A stretch of DNA of 64,000 nucleotides from Burkholderiales bacterium (GTDB taxonomy: Bacteria; Pseudomonadota; Gammaproteobacteria; Burkholderiales; WYBJ01), in the NCBI GenBank assembly GCA_022841915.1, contig JALHQN010000008.1:76713-140712 (forward strand), given 5' to 3'. The notes beneath the pieces were generated by a model. That model did no database searches and had not been told where the DNA came from. It saw only the letters and a list, made by a program, of their open reading frames with translations. Made by a program: the position numbers and the translations under genes. Of this stretch, positions 9,225-17,534 are shown piece after piece (positions within the stretch are counted from its first letter, which is position 1; every line of letters starts with the position of its first letter).

Positions 9225-10208
9225 TCAGAACTTGATCCCCAGCTCCTTCACCTGCACATCGATGTCCTTGGCGCGCCTCCCCAGATCGGCACGCAGTTCC
9301 TCGGGAGTCATGTGGGGCGCGGGCTCGCTGCCGTCCGCGTTGAGCTTCTTCGCGATCTCCGGCGCATTGATGCCCTCGCTGGCGACCCGATTGATGGCAT
9401 CGATGATCGGACGCGGCGTGCCGGTGCGCACCCAAAGCGCATATCGGTTCTCGATGCTGAAGCCCGCCGGCAATCCCTGCTCGATGGTGGTGGGCAATTC
9501 CGGCAGCGTGACCGCACGTCGGGTACCGAGTGACGCGATGCCACGGACCTTGCCGCCTCGAATGAGCCCGGTCGCCGACATCACGCTGCCGCAAACGAGC
9601 TGTACCTCACCGCCCAGGAGCCCCAGGTAGGCATGGGAGCTGCCTTTGTACGGAACGAGGCGCAGCTTCATGTTCGAGAGCTTCCCCATCCGCTCCATGC
9701 CCAGATGCACGGTGCCCCCGATGCCCGAACTGCCCGCGTAAGTCAAAGGCTTGGCGGCAGACAACGCGACCAGTTCCTTGATCGAGGTTGCCGGCACGTT
9801 CGGATGCGCCACCAGAATGTAGGGCTGCAGCGTCGTCGGCACGATGGGCGTGAATTCATCCAGAACGTTGAAGGGGACGCGCTTGGTCGCGGTCTGGAAC
9901 AGGATGCCGGTGCCGGTCTGAAGGATGGTGTAGCCATCGGGCGTGGAACGGCGCATCACGTCGGTGGCCACCAGCCCGCCGCCGCCCGGCCGCGGATCGA
10001 CGATCACGTTCTGCCCCCAGCGCTCGTGCATGATCTGCGCGGTCAAGCGCGCAACCATGTCGGCGCCGGCACCCGGTGGCACGGTGATGATGATGCGAAT
10101 CGGCTTGTTCGGATACTGGGACGCCTTGTCCTGGCCGATCGCCACGCCGCTCGATGCGAAGAGCACGGGTGCGAGCAGGCCCGCCCATCGTTTGCTGATG
10201 CGCCTCAT
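9225..10208 (-). CDS. Bug/TctC-family periplasmic solute-binding protein (3)
   Basis: The 327-residue receptor has a signal peptide ending near VAIGQ-D (residue 26). The first-lobe motif is ITVPPGAGADM, followed by VIVDPRPGGGG, STPDGYT and LVPYKGSSHA. The Asn of the common DNR motif is replaced by Pro (VDPRPG), and the usual YKGG is YKGSS, so the binding-pocket loops differ from its neighbours. AGGAGGAG precedes ATG 10208. It is only 42 nt downstream of TctC (4) and probably in one operon with it and the glyoxalase-like gene. Confidence 0.92.
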   Translation of the reverse strand: MRRISKRWAGLLAPVLFASSGVAIGQDKASQYPNKPIRIIITVPPGAGADMVARLTAQIMHERWGQNVIVDPRPGGGGLVATDVMRRSTPDGYTILQTGTGILFQTATKRVPFNVLDEFTPIVPTTLQPYILVAHPNVPATSIKELVALSAAKPLTYAGSSGIGGTVHLGMERMGKLSNMKLRLVPYKGSSHAYLGLLGGEVQLVCGSVMSATGLIRGGKVRGIASLGTRRAVTLPELPTTIEQGLPAGFSIENRYALWVRTGTPRPIIDAINRVASEGINAPEIAKKLNADGSEPAPHMTPEELRADLGRRAKDIDVQVKELGIKF

Positions 10209-10250
10209 GGTGGTCTCCTCCTAGGTTGGTTGCCAGTGCGGTGAGAACCC

Positions 10251-11282
10251 TCAGGACTTGGATTTGAAATCGATCTTGCGCAACAGCTGCTCGAGTTGCG
10301 TGTATTCCTCGGCAATCATGCGCTTGAACTCGTCGGGCGACATGGGGTCGGCCGGCTCGGTGCCCTCGCCCGCCAGCCGCTTGACCGTCTCGGGCGTGCG
10401 CAGCCCGGCCAGGACCGCCTCGTTGATGGCCAGCACGATCGGACGCGGCGTGCCGGCCGGCGCGTACAGGCTGTAGTTGTTCGATTGCCTGAAGCCGGGT
10501 GCGCCCGACTCGGCAATGGTGGGCAGATCCGGCAGCGCGCGGTGGCGCTTGGGGCTGGTGACGGCGATCGCGCGTAGCCGGCCGGTTTTCATGTGGGCCG
10601 CCGCCGACACCGTGCTGGTGAACATGAGCTGGATCTGGCCGCTGATGATGTCGATCATCGCCGGCCCCGCGCCCTTGTAGGGCACGTGCACCATGGGCGC
10701 CCCCGTCACCGAGCGGAACCATTCCATGGCCAGATGACCGTTGGTGCCGACACCCGTGGAGCCGTAGCTGACCGCATCCGGCTTGGCCTTCGCATAAGCC
10801 ACCAATTCCTTCACTGATTTGATCGGCAGCGCCGGGTGGAGCACCAGCACGTAGTACTGGGTCGTCATCAGCACGATCGGCTCGAACGCCTTGCGGATAT
10901 CGTACTTCACGCGCTGAGTCGCACTGAGCAGCATCATGGAATTGGTACCGGTGAACAGCGTGTAGCCGTCCGGCGTGGCCTGCGCCGCCATGTCCATGGC
11001 GATGATCGTGCCGCCGCCGGGCCGATTGTCGACCACGGCCGTCTGGCCCCAGCGCTCGGTCAGAATCTGGCCGCCGATGCGCGAGATCGTGTCGAGCCCT
11101 CCTCCCGGCGCGACAGGCGCGAGGATTCGAACTGGCCGGTTCGGGTAATCCGCAGGTTTCTGCTGGGCCTGCACCATCGACGGCACACCACAGAGGCCCA
11201 TCAACATCCCCGCCATCCAGGCTCGTCCAACCGCGCGGGCAGCCCTGGTGCCTGCGGGCACCGCATCGATCCTCAAATCCAT
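10251..11282 (-). CDS. Bug/TctC-family periplasmic solute-binding protein (4)
   Basis: The 343-residue receptor has a long signal region (MDLRIDAVPAG...) with its hydrophobic core around MAGMLMGLCGVPSMVQA, so cleavage is expected near residue 38. Motifs are LAPVAPGGGLDT, VVDNRPGGGT, ATPDGYTLF and HVPYKGAGPAM. ATG 11282 is chosen because GGAGGAG sits 4-5 nt before it; the open frame extends further upstream but into the stop region of the glyoxalase-like gene 62 nt away. It is likely co-transcribed with TctC (3). Confidence 0.91.
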   Translation of the reverse strand: MDLRIDAVPAGTRAARAVGRAWMAGMLMGLCGVPSMVQAQQKPADYPNRPVRILAPVAPGGGLDTISRIGGQILTERWGQTAVVDNRPGGGTIIAMDMAAQATPDGYTLFTGTNSMMLLSATQRVKYDIRKAFEPIVLMTTQYYVLVLHPALPIKSVKELVAYAKAKPDAVSYGSTGVGTNGHLAMEWFRSVTGAPMVHVPYKGAGPAMIDIISGQIQLMFTSTVSAAAHMKTGRLRAIAVTSPKRHRALPDLPTIAESGAPGFRQSNNYSLYAPAGTPRPIVLAINEAVLAGLRTPETVKRLAGEGTEPADPMSPDEFKRMIAEEYTQLEQLLRKIDFKSKS

Positions 11283-11344
11283 ACGCTCCTCCATGTTGCC
11301 GACCAAACGATTATGCCAGGCCCGACGCGAGCGGGAGGCTCGGC

Positions 11345-12232
11345 TCATTGCCCTACAAAACCCAGATACGTTCCGCCCGCCAGTTCCGGCCCGGCCAGCA
11401 TGGCGCGTTCTCCGGTGTTGCGTACGCCCTGCGGCAGCGGCGGCATGTCCTGCGACATCATCCAACGCGCCGCATCCGCCATGCTCGCGGTCCGGCACAA
11501 CATCTGGAACACACCCGAGCCCCGTCTCGCCAGCGCTTCGGCCGCCGGGCCTGGCGCACAAGGGCAAGCGATGCTCAGCCCCGAGGGCCCGATGTCGAAG
11601 ACGGCCATGTCGGCCATGATGACCGTTCCCCGCTGGGGCGCGGGCTGCGGCATGCCGAGCACCCGCGCATAGAGGGCAGACTCGCGATCGAGTTCGGTCG
11701 TCACCATGTAGACGCGTTCGATCGCCTGGACGCCGTTGGGATGCGCGTTGGCGCGAACCACCTGCGCGCGCCGCTGTTCGATACTCGTCGCGTGCTCGAT
11801 GAAGAAGATGGGCAGGGGATTCGCCGCCCCCAACACGGCCACCCGCCAGTGCAGCGTCAGACCCGCGGGCGTCGTGCGAGCGCCTGGAATCGGATCGCTC
11901 ACTTCGAGGCCGCGTGCACGCATGCCTCGCACTTGGGCCTCCAAGTCATCGCACTGGATGGCGACATACCGAATCCCGCCGCCCGCTGCCACGAAACGCG
12001 CCAATCCGCCGTCATGGCTGAGCGATGCGGCCGCCACACGGTCGTATTGGGCGCGATCGCCGATCGCAATGAGTTCGATGTAGTCGTCTCGATTGAACGC
12101 GATGGCGTTGTGCGTCCCTTTCCCCGGGTGGATACCGCCCGGCTCGATGTCGAATCCGAGCTTGCGATACTGCGCCATGCCGGTGGCGAGATCCGGCACG
12201 CCGATCATCACGTGATCGATGCGGGTCAGCAT
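11345..12232 (-). CDS. Glyoxalase-like (VOC, Glyoxalase_3 type) protein
   Basis: The 295-residue protein begins MLTRIDHVMIGVPDLATGMA, the typical start of Glyoxalase_3-type VOC proteins, followed by a GKGTHNAIAFNRDDYIELIA first-module end carrying the metal-ligand Glu. A second, weaker module starts at ERVYMVTTELDRESALYARV. It is the first gene of a probable minus-strand operon with two TctC genes, and it is divergent from the isochorismatase-fold gene (137-bp gap). The exact reaction is unknown. Confidence 0.78.
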   Translation of the reverse strand: MLTRIDHVMIGVPDLATGMAQYRKLGFDIEPGGIHPGKGTHNAIAFNRDDYIELIAIGDRAQYDRVAAASLSHDGGLARFVAAGGGIRYVAIQCDDLEAQVRGMRARGLEVSDPIPGARTTPAGLTLHWRVAVLGAANPLPIFFIEHATSIEQRRAQVVRANAHPNGVQAIERVYMVTTELDRESALYARVLGMPQPAPQRGTVIMADMAVFDIGPSGLSIACPCAPGPAAEALARRGSGVFQMLCRTASMADAARWMMSQDMPPLPQGVRNTGERAMLAGPELAGGTYLGFVGQ

Positions 12233-12369
12233 GCTCGACTCCGCGTCAACGCATCGCCTGCGCTCGGCCGGCATCGGATCTTCGAGCAAGCAGCATGCAG
12301 CGCCCCATCGGGCTGGTTCTCCGCGCAGGCGTTCGCTACCATCGGCCCCACAACCTCGAGGAGCGAGCG

Positions 12370-12957
12370 ATGAGCGCACCAACTCTGGATCATGCACATA
12401 CGGCCTTGCTGGTGGCGGACTTCTACGCCGAATTCATGGGATCGCTGCCGCATTCGGTGTCCCGTGATTGTGTCGCCAAGACCGTCGCACTGCTGAATCA
12501 CGCGCGGCGAGCCGGCCTCCTGGTGTGCTACTCGGCCACCGTGTTTCGCCCGGGCTATCCCGAGGTCAACGACCGCAACAAGATCTTCGGTGCGCGCAAA
12601 CGCTCCGGCCAAGTGGCAATTGCCGATCCCCTGGCGATCATTCATCCGGCGGTGCAACCCGCTGCTGACGAGCCGGTGATCGGCAAGCATCGTGTCAACG
12701 CGATGTTCGGCACCGACCTGGAAATCGTTCTGCGAGCCCGCGATATCCATACCCTCATCATGCTCGGCTACGCGACCAGCGGCGTGATCCTGTCGACCAC
12801 TCGCTATGCCGCAGATGCCGACTACCGCCTGCTCGTGGTCGAGGACTGTTGCGCGGACAACGATCAGCAAGTGCACGACTTCCTGTGCGGCAAGATCCTG
12901 CCCAGACAGGCGGATGTGGTTCAATCGACCGACGTCATGCGTGCGCTCGGCGCATGA
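12370..12957 (+). CDS. Isochorismatase-fold hydrolase homologue lacking the nucleophilic Cys
   Basis: The 195-residue protein has the isochorismatase/cysteine-hydrolase fold: LLVADFY with the conserved Asp (about D17), VIGKHRVNAMFGTDLE with the conserved Lys, and the GYATSGVILSTTRYAADADY strand-helix. In cysteine hydrolases the last motif reads ATxxCVxxT; here the Cys position is Val (about V139). That resembles isochorismatases proper, which also lack the Cys, more than nicotinamidases or carbamoylsarcosine amidases. GAGGAG precedes ATG 12370. It probably cleaves without a covalent thioester, or has lost activity; the substrate is unknown. Confidence 0.82.
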   Translation: MSAPTLDHAHTALLVADFYAEFMGSLPHSVSRDCVAKTVALLNHARRAGLLVCYSATVFRPGYPEVNDRNKIFGARKRSGQVAIADPLAIIHPAVQPAADEPVIGKHRVNAMFGTDLEIVLRARDIHTLIMLGYATSGVILSTTRYAADADYRLLVVEDCCADNDQQVHDFLCGKILPRQADVVQSTDVMRALGA

Positions 12958-12995
12958 GCCGAGCCTCGACATGACATCGGCGGCTCGCAGCCGTC

Positions 12996-13970
12996 CTACT
13001 TGGCCAAACCAAGATCGACCAGCACCGCCTTGGTCTCGGCGTATTCCTGATCGAGCATCTTCTTCAACGCCGCGCCGCTGACGAAGTCTTCCGTCCAGTA
13101 GTTCTTCTCCAGATCGGCTTTCCACTCGGGGGTTTGCGACACCTTTCTGAGCGCGCCTTCCCAAAACGCCACTTGTGCCGGCGTCAGGCCCTTGGGCGCG
13201 AAGATGCCGCGCCATGAGCCGTGGACGAGATCGATCCCTTGCTCGCGCCAGGTCGGCACGTTCGCCAAGGGCCCACTCAGTCGCTTGGGCGCGGCGACCG
13301 CGACGACGCGCATGCGCCCCGCGGCCAGATGCGGCACCGAGTTCACCGCTCCAATGACAACGTACTCCAGATGGCCACCGAGCAGTGCGGTAATTGCCTC
13401 AGCCGAACCCTTGAAGACGACCGGCTTCAAGTCGCGCGGATTACCGCCCAGCGCCTTGATCAGGAGGCCTGCGGCCATGTGACGCGTGCTGCCGAAGGCG
13501 TTGGCGAAGCCCAGATTGAGCGAGCGGGGATCCTTTCTGAGCAGATCCGCGAGATCCTTCCCGGTCTTGTACGGCGAAGCGGCATTGACAGCGAACACCG
13601 CATAATCCTGGACCAGCGAGGCGATGGGCGTGAAGTCGGCAACGCTCAAGGTGCTGGAACCGATGATCTGGTTGCTCATCAGCGAACCGCCGGTCACGCC
13701 GAGGAAATGAGGATCTCCCGCCTTTTGCGCCACGTAGGTATAGGCAATGCTGCCGCCACCGCCGGCCTTGTTGACCACCGTCATGCTCGTGGGGACGAGC
13801 TTGTCCTGCAAGAAAAGCCGCTCCAGCATCCGTGCGGTCTTGTCGTTGCTGCCTCCGGGCGCGGAGCCCGCCACGATCTCCACGTTCTTCTGCGGCGCCC
13901 AGCCTTGCGCCATGACCACGCTGCTCGTCGCCGCCAGCGCCAAAGCAATCACGCATCTTGCCAGTCCCAT
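12996..13970 (-). CDS. TctC-type periplasmic solute-binding protein (5), divergent subtype
   Basis: The 324-residue receptor has a signal peptide to about VVMAQ (residue 21). It differs from the standard Bug pattern: GSAPGGSNDKTARMLERL, VVNKAGGGGSIAY and KPVVFKGSAEA replace the common VDNRxGAxG and VPYKGG. This is closer to TctC-like receptors of tricarboxylate or C4 carboxylate systems. AGGAGG lies before ATG 13970. It is 54 nt downstream of the SDR gene on the same strand, so the two very likely form an operon. Confidence 0.9.
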   Translation of the reverse strand: MGLARCVIALALAATSSVVMAQGWAPQKNVEIVAGSAPGGSNDKTARMLERLFLQDKLVPTSMTVVNKAGGGGSIAYTYVAQKAGDPHFLGVTGGSLMSNQIIGSSTLSVADFTPIASLVQDYAVFAVNAASPYKTGKDLADLLRKDPRSLNLGFANAFGSTRHMAAGLLIKALGGNPRDLKPVVFKGSAEAITALLGGHLEYVVIGAVNSVPHLAAGRMRVVAVAAPKRLSGPLANVPTWREQGIDLVHGSWRGIFAPKGLTPAQVAFWEGALRKVSQTPEWKADLEKNYWTEDFVSGAALKKMLDQEYAETKAVLVDLGLAK

Positions 13971-14024
13971 GATGCCTCCTCCCTAGTGTGATGAATCGCT
14001 GAACGCGACCAGAACAGTGTACTA

Positions 14025-14789
14025 CTACATGTATCGACCGCCCGCGCACACGATGCGATCCCCGGTGACGTAGGAGGACTGTTCGGACGCGAGGAACACA
14101 GCCACATTGGCGACTTCCTGCGGCTTGCCCAGGCGCCGCAGCGGCACGGCCGCCACGTCGGCGGCGCTGTATTGACCGTTCACCTTCTCCGGATACCACT
14201 CGGGATTGGCGCGCACGTTCTCGATGTTCGAGAGCGCGATCAGGTTCGCGCGCACGCCGTAAGGCCCGAGTTCGTAGGCCATCGCCTTGATGAGCCCGTA
14301 CAAGCCGGTCTTGGAGGCCACGACGTGGGCGCGCTGAGGCTGGGCCGTCATGGCCGCCAATCCGCCGAGCGCGATGATGCTCCCCGACCGACGCTGCATC
14401 ATCGACGGCACGAGCGCCTTGGCCAAATAGAAGGTCGAATGCAGATTGACGGCGAAGGTCTTGTGCCACTCTTCGTAACTGATCTGCCAGAAATCCTGAT
14501 GAGCACGACGCCCCGCCACACTCATGAGGATGTCGATCTGCTTGAAGTGATCGAGCCCTTGCTCGACGATGCGCTCGACCTGCTCGTGCTCGGCCAAGTC
14601 TGCCCACAGCGGCAAGACCTTGGCGCCGAGCTTGGTGCACTCGTCGGCGACCTCTTCCAACTCCTGCTTGCGCTCACGCGCGACCAGAACCAGATCTGCG
14701 CCCTCGCGCGCGAATGCCAGCGCAATCGCCTTGCCGTTGTTGCGGCCGGCGCCGCCCACCAGCGCGATCTTGCCTTCGAGTTGCTTCAT
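14025..14789 (-). CDS. SDR-family protein with degenerate catalytic triad
   Basis: The 254-residue Rossmann protein has classical short-chain dehydrogenase landmarks: cofactor loop GGAGRNNGKAIA, SVAGRR in place of NNAG, FAVNLHSTFYLAKA with the structural Asn, and a C-terminal GRYM. The active site is altered. Around the usual YxxxK the sequence is AHVVASK, so K160 is kept but the Tyr position is Val156. The Ser position 13 residues earlier is Gly143 (ALGGLAAM). It may be a non-catalytic or differently catalysing SDR. It is upstream of TctC (5) in an apparent operon and divergent from TctC (6). Confidence 0.86.
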   Translation of the reverse strand: MKQLEGKIALVGGAGRNNGKAIALAFAREGADLVLVARERKQELEEVADECTKLGAKVLPLWADLAEHEQVERIVEQGLDHFKQIDILMSVAGRRAHQDFWQISYEEWHKTFAVNLHSTFYLAKALVPSMMQRRSGSIIALGGLAAMTAQPQRAHVVASKTGLYGLIKAMAYELGPYGVRANLIALSNIENVRANPEWYPEKVNGQYSAADVAAVPLRRLGKPQEVANVAVFLASEQSSYVTGDRIVCAGGRYM

Positions 14790-14917
14790 CGCCTTCCCTC
14801 CGTCTTATGCCCGTTCCCTGCACAGGGTGCCAGTGTGCAACAGGTTCATCGCCTTCGTCATCAGCATTGACGCCGCCCTCACAGCGCGGATACTGTCGAG
14901 CCAAGGAGGAGCCCCCC

Positions 14918-15889
14918 ATGAATCGCATCATCGCATGCTGCGCTCTTGCGAGCAGCACGCTCGTGACGGCGTTCGGCGCCTACGCGCAATCCTATCCGGC
15001 ACGACCGATCCGCTTCATCATTCCGTTCCCGCCGGGCGGCAGCACAGACACCTATGGGCGCATCCTCGGCGCCAAGCTCTCCGAACTGCTGGGACAGCAG
15101 GTCGTGATCGACAACCGGGCTGGCGCAGGCGGCGCGCTCGGTGCCGAGATCGCTTCCAAGGCGGCGCCCGACGGCTACAACATCGTGCTCGGGCAGGACG
15201 GCAATCTGGTCATGGGGCCGGCCGTCCGACCGAAACTCGCCTACGACCCGCTGCGAGACTTCACGCCCATCTCGCTGGTGGTACGCACGCCGCAGGTGAT
15301 CGTGGTCAACGACAGTTCCCCGATCAAATCGGTGCAGGAACTGATCAACATGGCGAAGGCCAAGCCCGGAACGCTGACCTACGCGACCGCGGGCATCGCG
15401 GGCAGCGGTCACGCCACCGGCTCTCTCTTCAATATCGCCGCTGGCATCGACACCATTCACGTGCCCTACAAGGGCGGCGGCCCGGCCATGCTCGATCTTC
15501 GCGCCGGCCGCGTCTCCTACATGGTCACTTCGCTGGTCTCGGCGATCGGCTCGGTCAGGGATGGTCGTGTGCGCGCCCTCGCCTCCACCGGTGCCAAGCG
15601 TTCACATCTGCTGCCCGATACCCCGACGGTGGTCGAGGCGGGCTTTCCCGGCTTCGACAGCACGATCTGGCACGGCGTACTGGGCCCCGCGAAACTGCCG
15701 CGTGAAGTCGTGGCACGCCTCAATAGCGAGATCGTCAAAGCCTTGGCCATGCCGGAAGTACAAAAGCTCTTGCAGATGGAAGGCGGCGTCGTTTCGCCGA
15801 GCACACCCGAGGAATTCCAGGCATTCTTGCGCCACGAAGTGCCGAAGTGGGCGAAGGTGATGAAGCAGGCCGGCATCACCGTCGACTGA
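14918..15889 (+). CDS. Bug/TctC-family periplasmic solute-binding protein (6)
   Basis: The 323-residue receptor has a signal peptide ending AYAQ-S (about residue 23). Motifs are IIPFPPGGSTDT, VVIDNRAGAGGA, AAPDGYNIV and HVPYKGGGPAM. ATG 14918 follows AAGGAGGAGCCCCCC. The frame is open further upstream, but that part is antisense to the SDR gene. It is divergent from the SDR/TctC (5) operon over 128 bp and convergent with the MaoC-like gene. Confidence 0.93.
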   Translation: MNRIIACCALASSTLVTAFGAYAQSYPARPIRFIIPFPPGGSTDTYGRILGAKLSELLGQQVVIDNRAGAGGALGAEIASKAAPDGYNIVLGQDGNLVMGPAVRPKLAYDPLRDFTPISLVVRTPQVIVVNDSSPIKSVQELINMAKAKPGTLTYATAGIAGSGHATGSLFNIAAGIDTIHVPYKGGGPAMLDLRAGRVSYMVTSLVSAIGSVRDGRVRALASTGAKRSHLLPDTPTVVEAGFPGFDSTIWHGVLGPAKLPREVVARLNSEIVKALAMPEVQKLLQMEGGVVSPSTPEEFQAFLRHEVPKWAKVMKQAGITVD

Positions 15890-15899
15890 TCTCGTCGAG

Positions 15900-15925
15900 C
15901 CGGGCGGCCCTTAACCGCCTGGTTT
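15900..15925 (+). terminator. Weak rho-independent terminator candidate after TctC (6)
   Basis: An 8-bp stem with one G-U pair (15900-15907 with 15915-15922) and a 7-nt loop is followed by TTT. It lies 11 nt past the TctC (6) stop, before the convergent MaoC-like gene. The T-run is short, so strength is uncertain. Confidence 0.4.
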
Positions 15926-15963
15926 CCCCGAGTCGAAGAATCGCCCCTGATCGGCAGGCGACA

Positions 15964-16431
15964 TCAATAGAAAAACCGCCCGACCTTCACGCCCGTGACC
16001 CAGGGCTTCTCCCGGCCCTCCATCTCCATGCGGAACTCCACCTCGACGCGCAACGAGCCGTCGCGCTTTTCTTCCACCGCGAGCAGGCGCGAGCGGCTGC
16101 GAATGCGCGTGCCGGCGGGCAAGGGCGACAGGTACCGGATGCGATCCCAGCCCTGGTTGAGCGAATAGCGGCGCGGGTAGCGGCTGTACGCGGAATTGTC
16201 CTTGCTCAAGCGCGGCATCAAGGCGATGCCCATGTTGCCGGGCGCGATCGTGTTGCCGAACGTGGTTTCCTTGCGGGCTCGCTCGGGATCGACGTGTATC
16301 CAGGTATCCTCGCCGCTGATCGCGACGTAGCGGTCGATCAAGGGCTGGTCCACGAGGAACCACTCGCCGGGCGCGGAATCCTGGCCGATCTCGGCCTTCA
16401 TCGCGGCCAGCACTTCTTCCTTGGTTTGCAT
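15964..16431 (-). CDS. MaoC/NodN-like single-hotdog protein
   Basis: The 155-residue protein has the MaoC-type acyl-dehydratase signature: PLIDRYVAISGEDTWIHVDPERARKETTFGNTIAPGN. In (R)-enoyl-CoA hydratases the catalytic dyad is Asp and His five residues apart in GDxNPxH. Here it reads GEDTWIH, so the His (H46) is kept and the Asp is replaced by Glu41. The usual IAHG is IAPG. It has no signal peptide. It lies 45 nt downstream of the CnbZ-like gene, probably in the same operon. The role is presumably hydration or dehydration of a thioester or related acid. Confidence 0.8.
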   Translation of the reverse strand: MQTKEEVLAAMKAEIGQDSAPGEWFLVDQPLIDRYVAISGEDTWIHVDPERARKETTFGNTIAPGNMGIALMPRLSKDNSAYSRYPRRYSLNQGWDRIRYLSPLPAGTRIRSRSRLLAVEEKRDGSLRVEVEFRMEMEGREKPWVTGVKVGRFFY

Positions 16432-16476
16432 GCTGTCGTCCTTGTGCCAACTACAAAGCGTCTCACGCCAACGGCG

Positions 16477-17250
16477 TCATAGCAGCAGATCGCGCGCGAC
16501 ACGGCGCACATCCATCTCGAATTCGAGACCTGCGACGGGCGGACGGGCATAGCTCCAGACCAACCCCTGTTCGCAGGCGCCGCGCGCGGCAAGCAGTTCT
16601 CCCACCAGATGACCGATATTCTGCACCGTATAGACCTGGGTGCTGCCGGCATCCTGCCACGTCAGACCAAAGAGCTTCAGCCGTGACTCCATTTCCGCGA
16701 TCACGACATTGGCCTTTTCACGCATCGCCTCGGGCGAGGTGTCGCCTGCGCGCACGATGCGATCCCGGTAGGACGTGCCGCTGCCTGCGGTTTCCCCCGC
16801 GCCGGCCACCACGAAGGTCGGATGCGCCGCCCGAGCGGCATCGGAGCGAACGGGCACGGCATACGAGAACGCGTACAGCATGGCCTCGGCCGGCGGCGAA
16901 TACATCGGGCAGACGTTGGTGCGCGCCACCGGGTTCACCGGACGCTCGCCATCGGTATAGATACCCCAGCGTTGCAGCGTACCGACGTAGGCCTTGTTGA
17001 ATTCGTAGAACCCTTGCTCGGTGAAAGGCGCGGGCGTGCGCAGTTCGCAAGCCGCGAAAGCGGTCGTCGGTCTGCCGATGGCGCGCAGATGCGCTTCGGC
17101 CGCGAGAAAACCTGCGGCAAGCGGCAAGGGCCGAACGAAGCGAGCTCGCTCGATCTCGAACCCGGGTGCGGCGGCCACGCCGCTCGAATATTGAAACAGC
17201 GCCGGAAGGTAGCGATACCCACCCGCAGAAAACGTCTCGATTGCGCTCAT
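16477..17250 (-). CDS. CnbZ-like (2-amino-5-chloromuconate deaminase family) protein
   Basis: The 257-residue protein resembles the CnbZ family described from chloronitrobenzene/aminophenol-degrading Comamonas. Recognisable segments are GYRYLPALFQYSSGVAA near the N-terminus, GRPTTAFAACELRTPAPFTE, NPVARTNVCP and the C-terminal YTVQNIGHLV. The family is distantly RidA-like and deaminates 2-aminomuconates. ATG 17250 is preceded by GAGGAGG; open frame beyond it has no start support. It heads a minus-strand operon with the MaoC-like gene and is divergent from the selenoprotein gene. The family call is from memory of motifs; the substrate is unproven. Confidence 0.68.
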   Translation of the reverse strand: MSAIETFSAGGYRYLPALFQYSSGVAAAPGFEIERARFVRPLPLAAGFLAAEAHLRAIGRPTTAFAACELRTPAPFTEQGFYEFNKAYVGTLQRWGIYTDGERPVNPVARTNVCPMYSPPAEAMLYAFSYAVPVRSDAARAAHPTFVVAGAGETAGSGTSYRDRIVRAGDTSPEAMREKANVVIAEMESRLKLFGLTWQDAGSTQVYTVQNIGHLVGELLAARGACEQGLVWSYARPPVAGLEFEMDVRRVARDLLL

Positions 17251-17534
17251 GCCTGCCGCCTCCTCGCGAACCCTTTGGTCACGGAACGGCTCATCACCGC
17301 TCATGCCTGCCCCATGGCTGCTTGCACGCGGGGCTGCATGCTCCATGCATTGCCATGCGTCCCCCAAGCCACGGTTCGATGTTACACGACGTCCACTGCG
17401 GAATCGTTGTAAATTCCATGCACGCACCGAGGCCTGCCGCCCCGCGATGCATCGACCGGCGGCAGGCTCACGGCCGACATTCGAACGAGTCCGCGGGATG
17501 AGGTCCCGCGCTCACGCACAGGAGGAGCATCGCG
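17251..17534. promoter_or_regulatory. Divergent intergenic region between CnbZ-like and selenoprotein genes
   Basis: The 284-bp gap presumably holds both promoters. AGGAGGAG lies just before the selenoprotein ATG. No convincing -35/-10 pair or operator was identified by eye. Confidence 0.45.
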
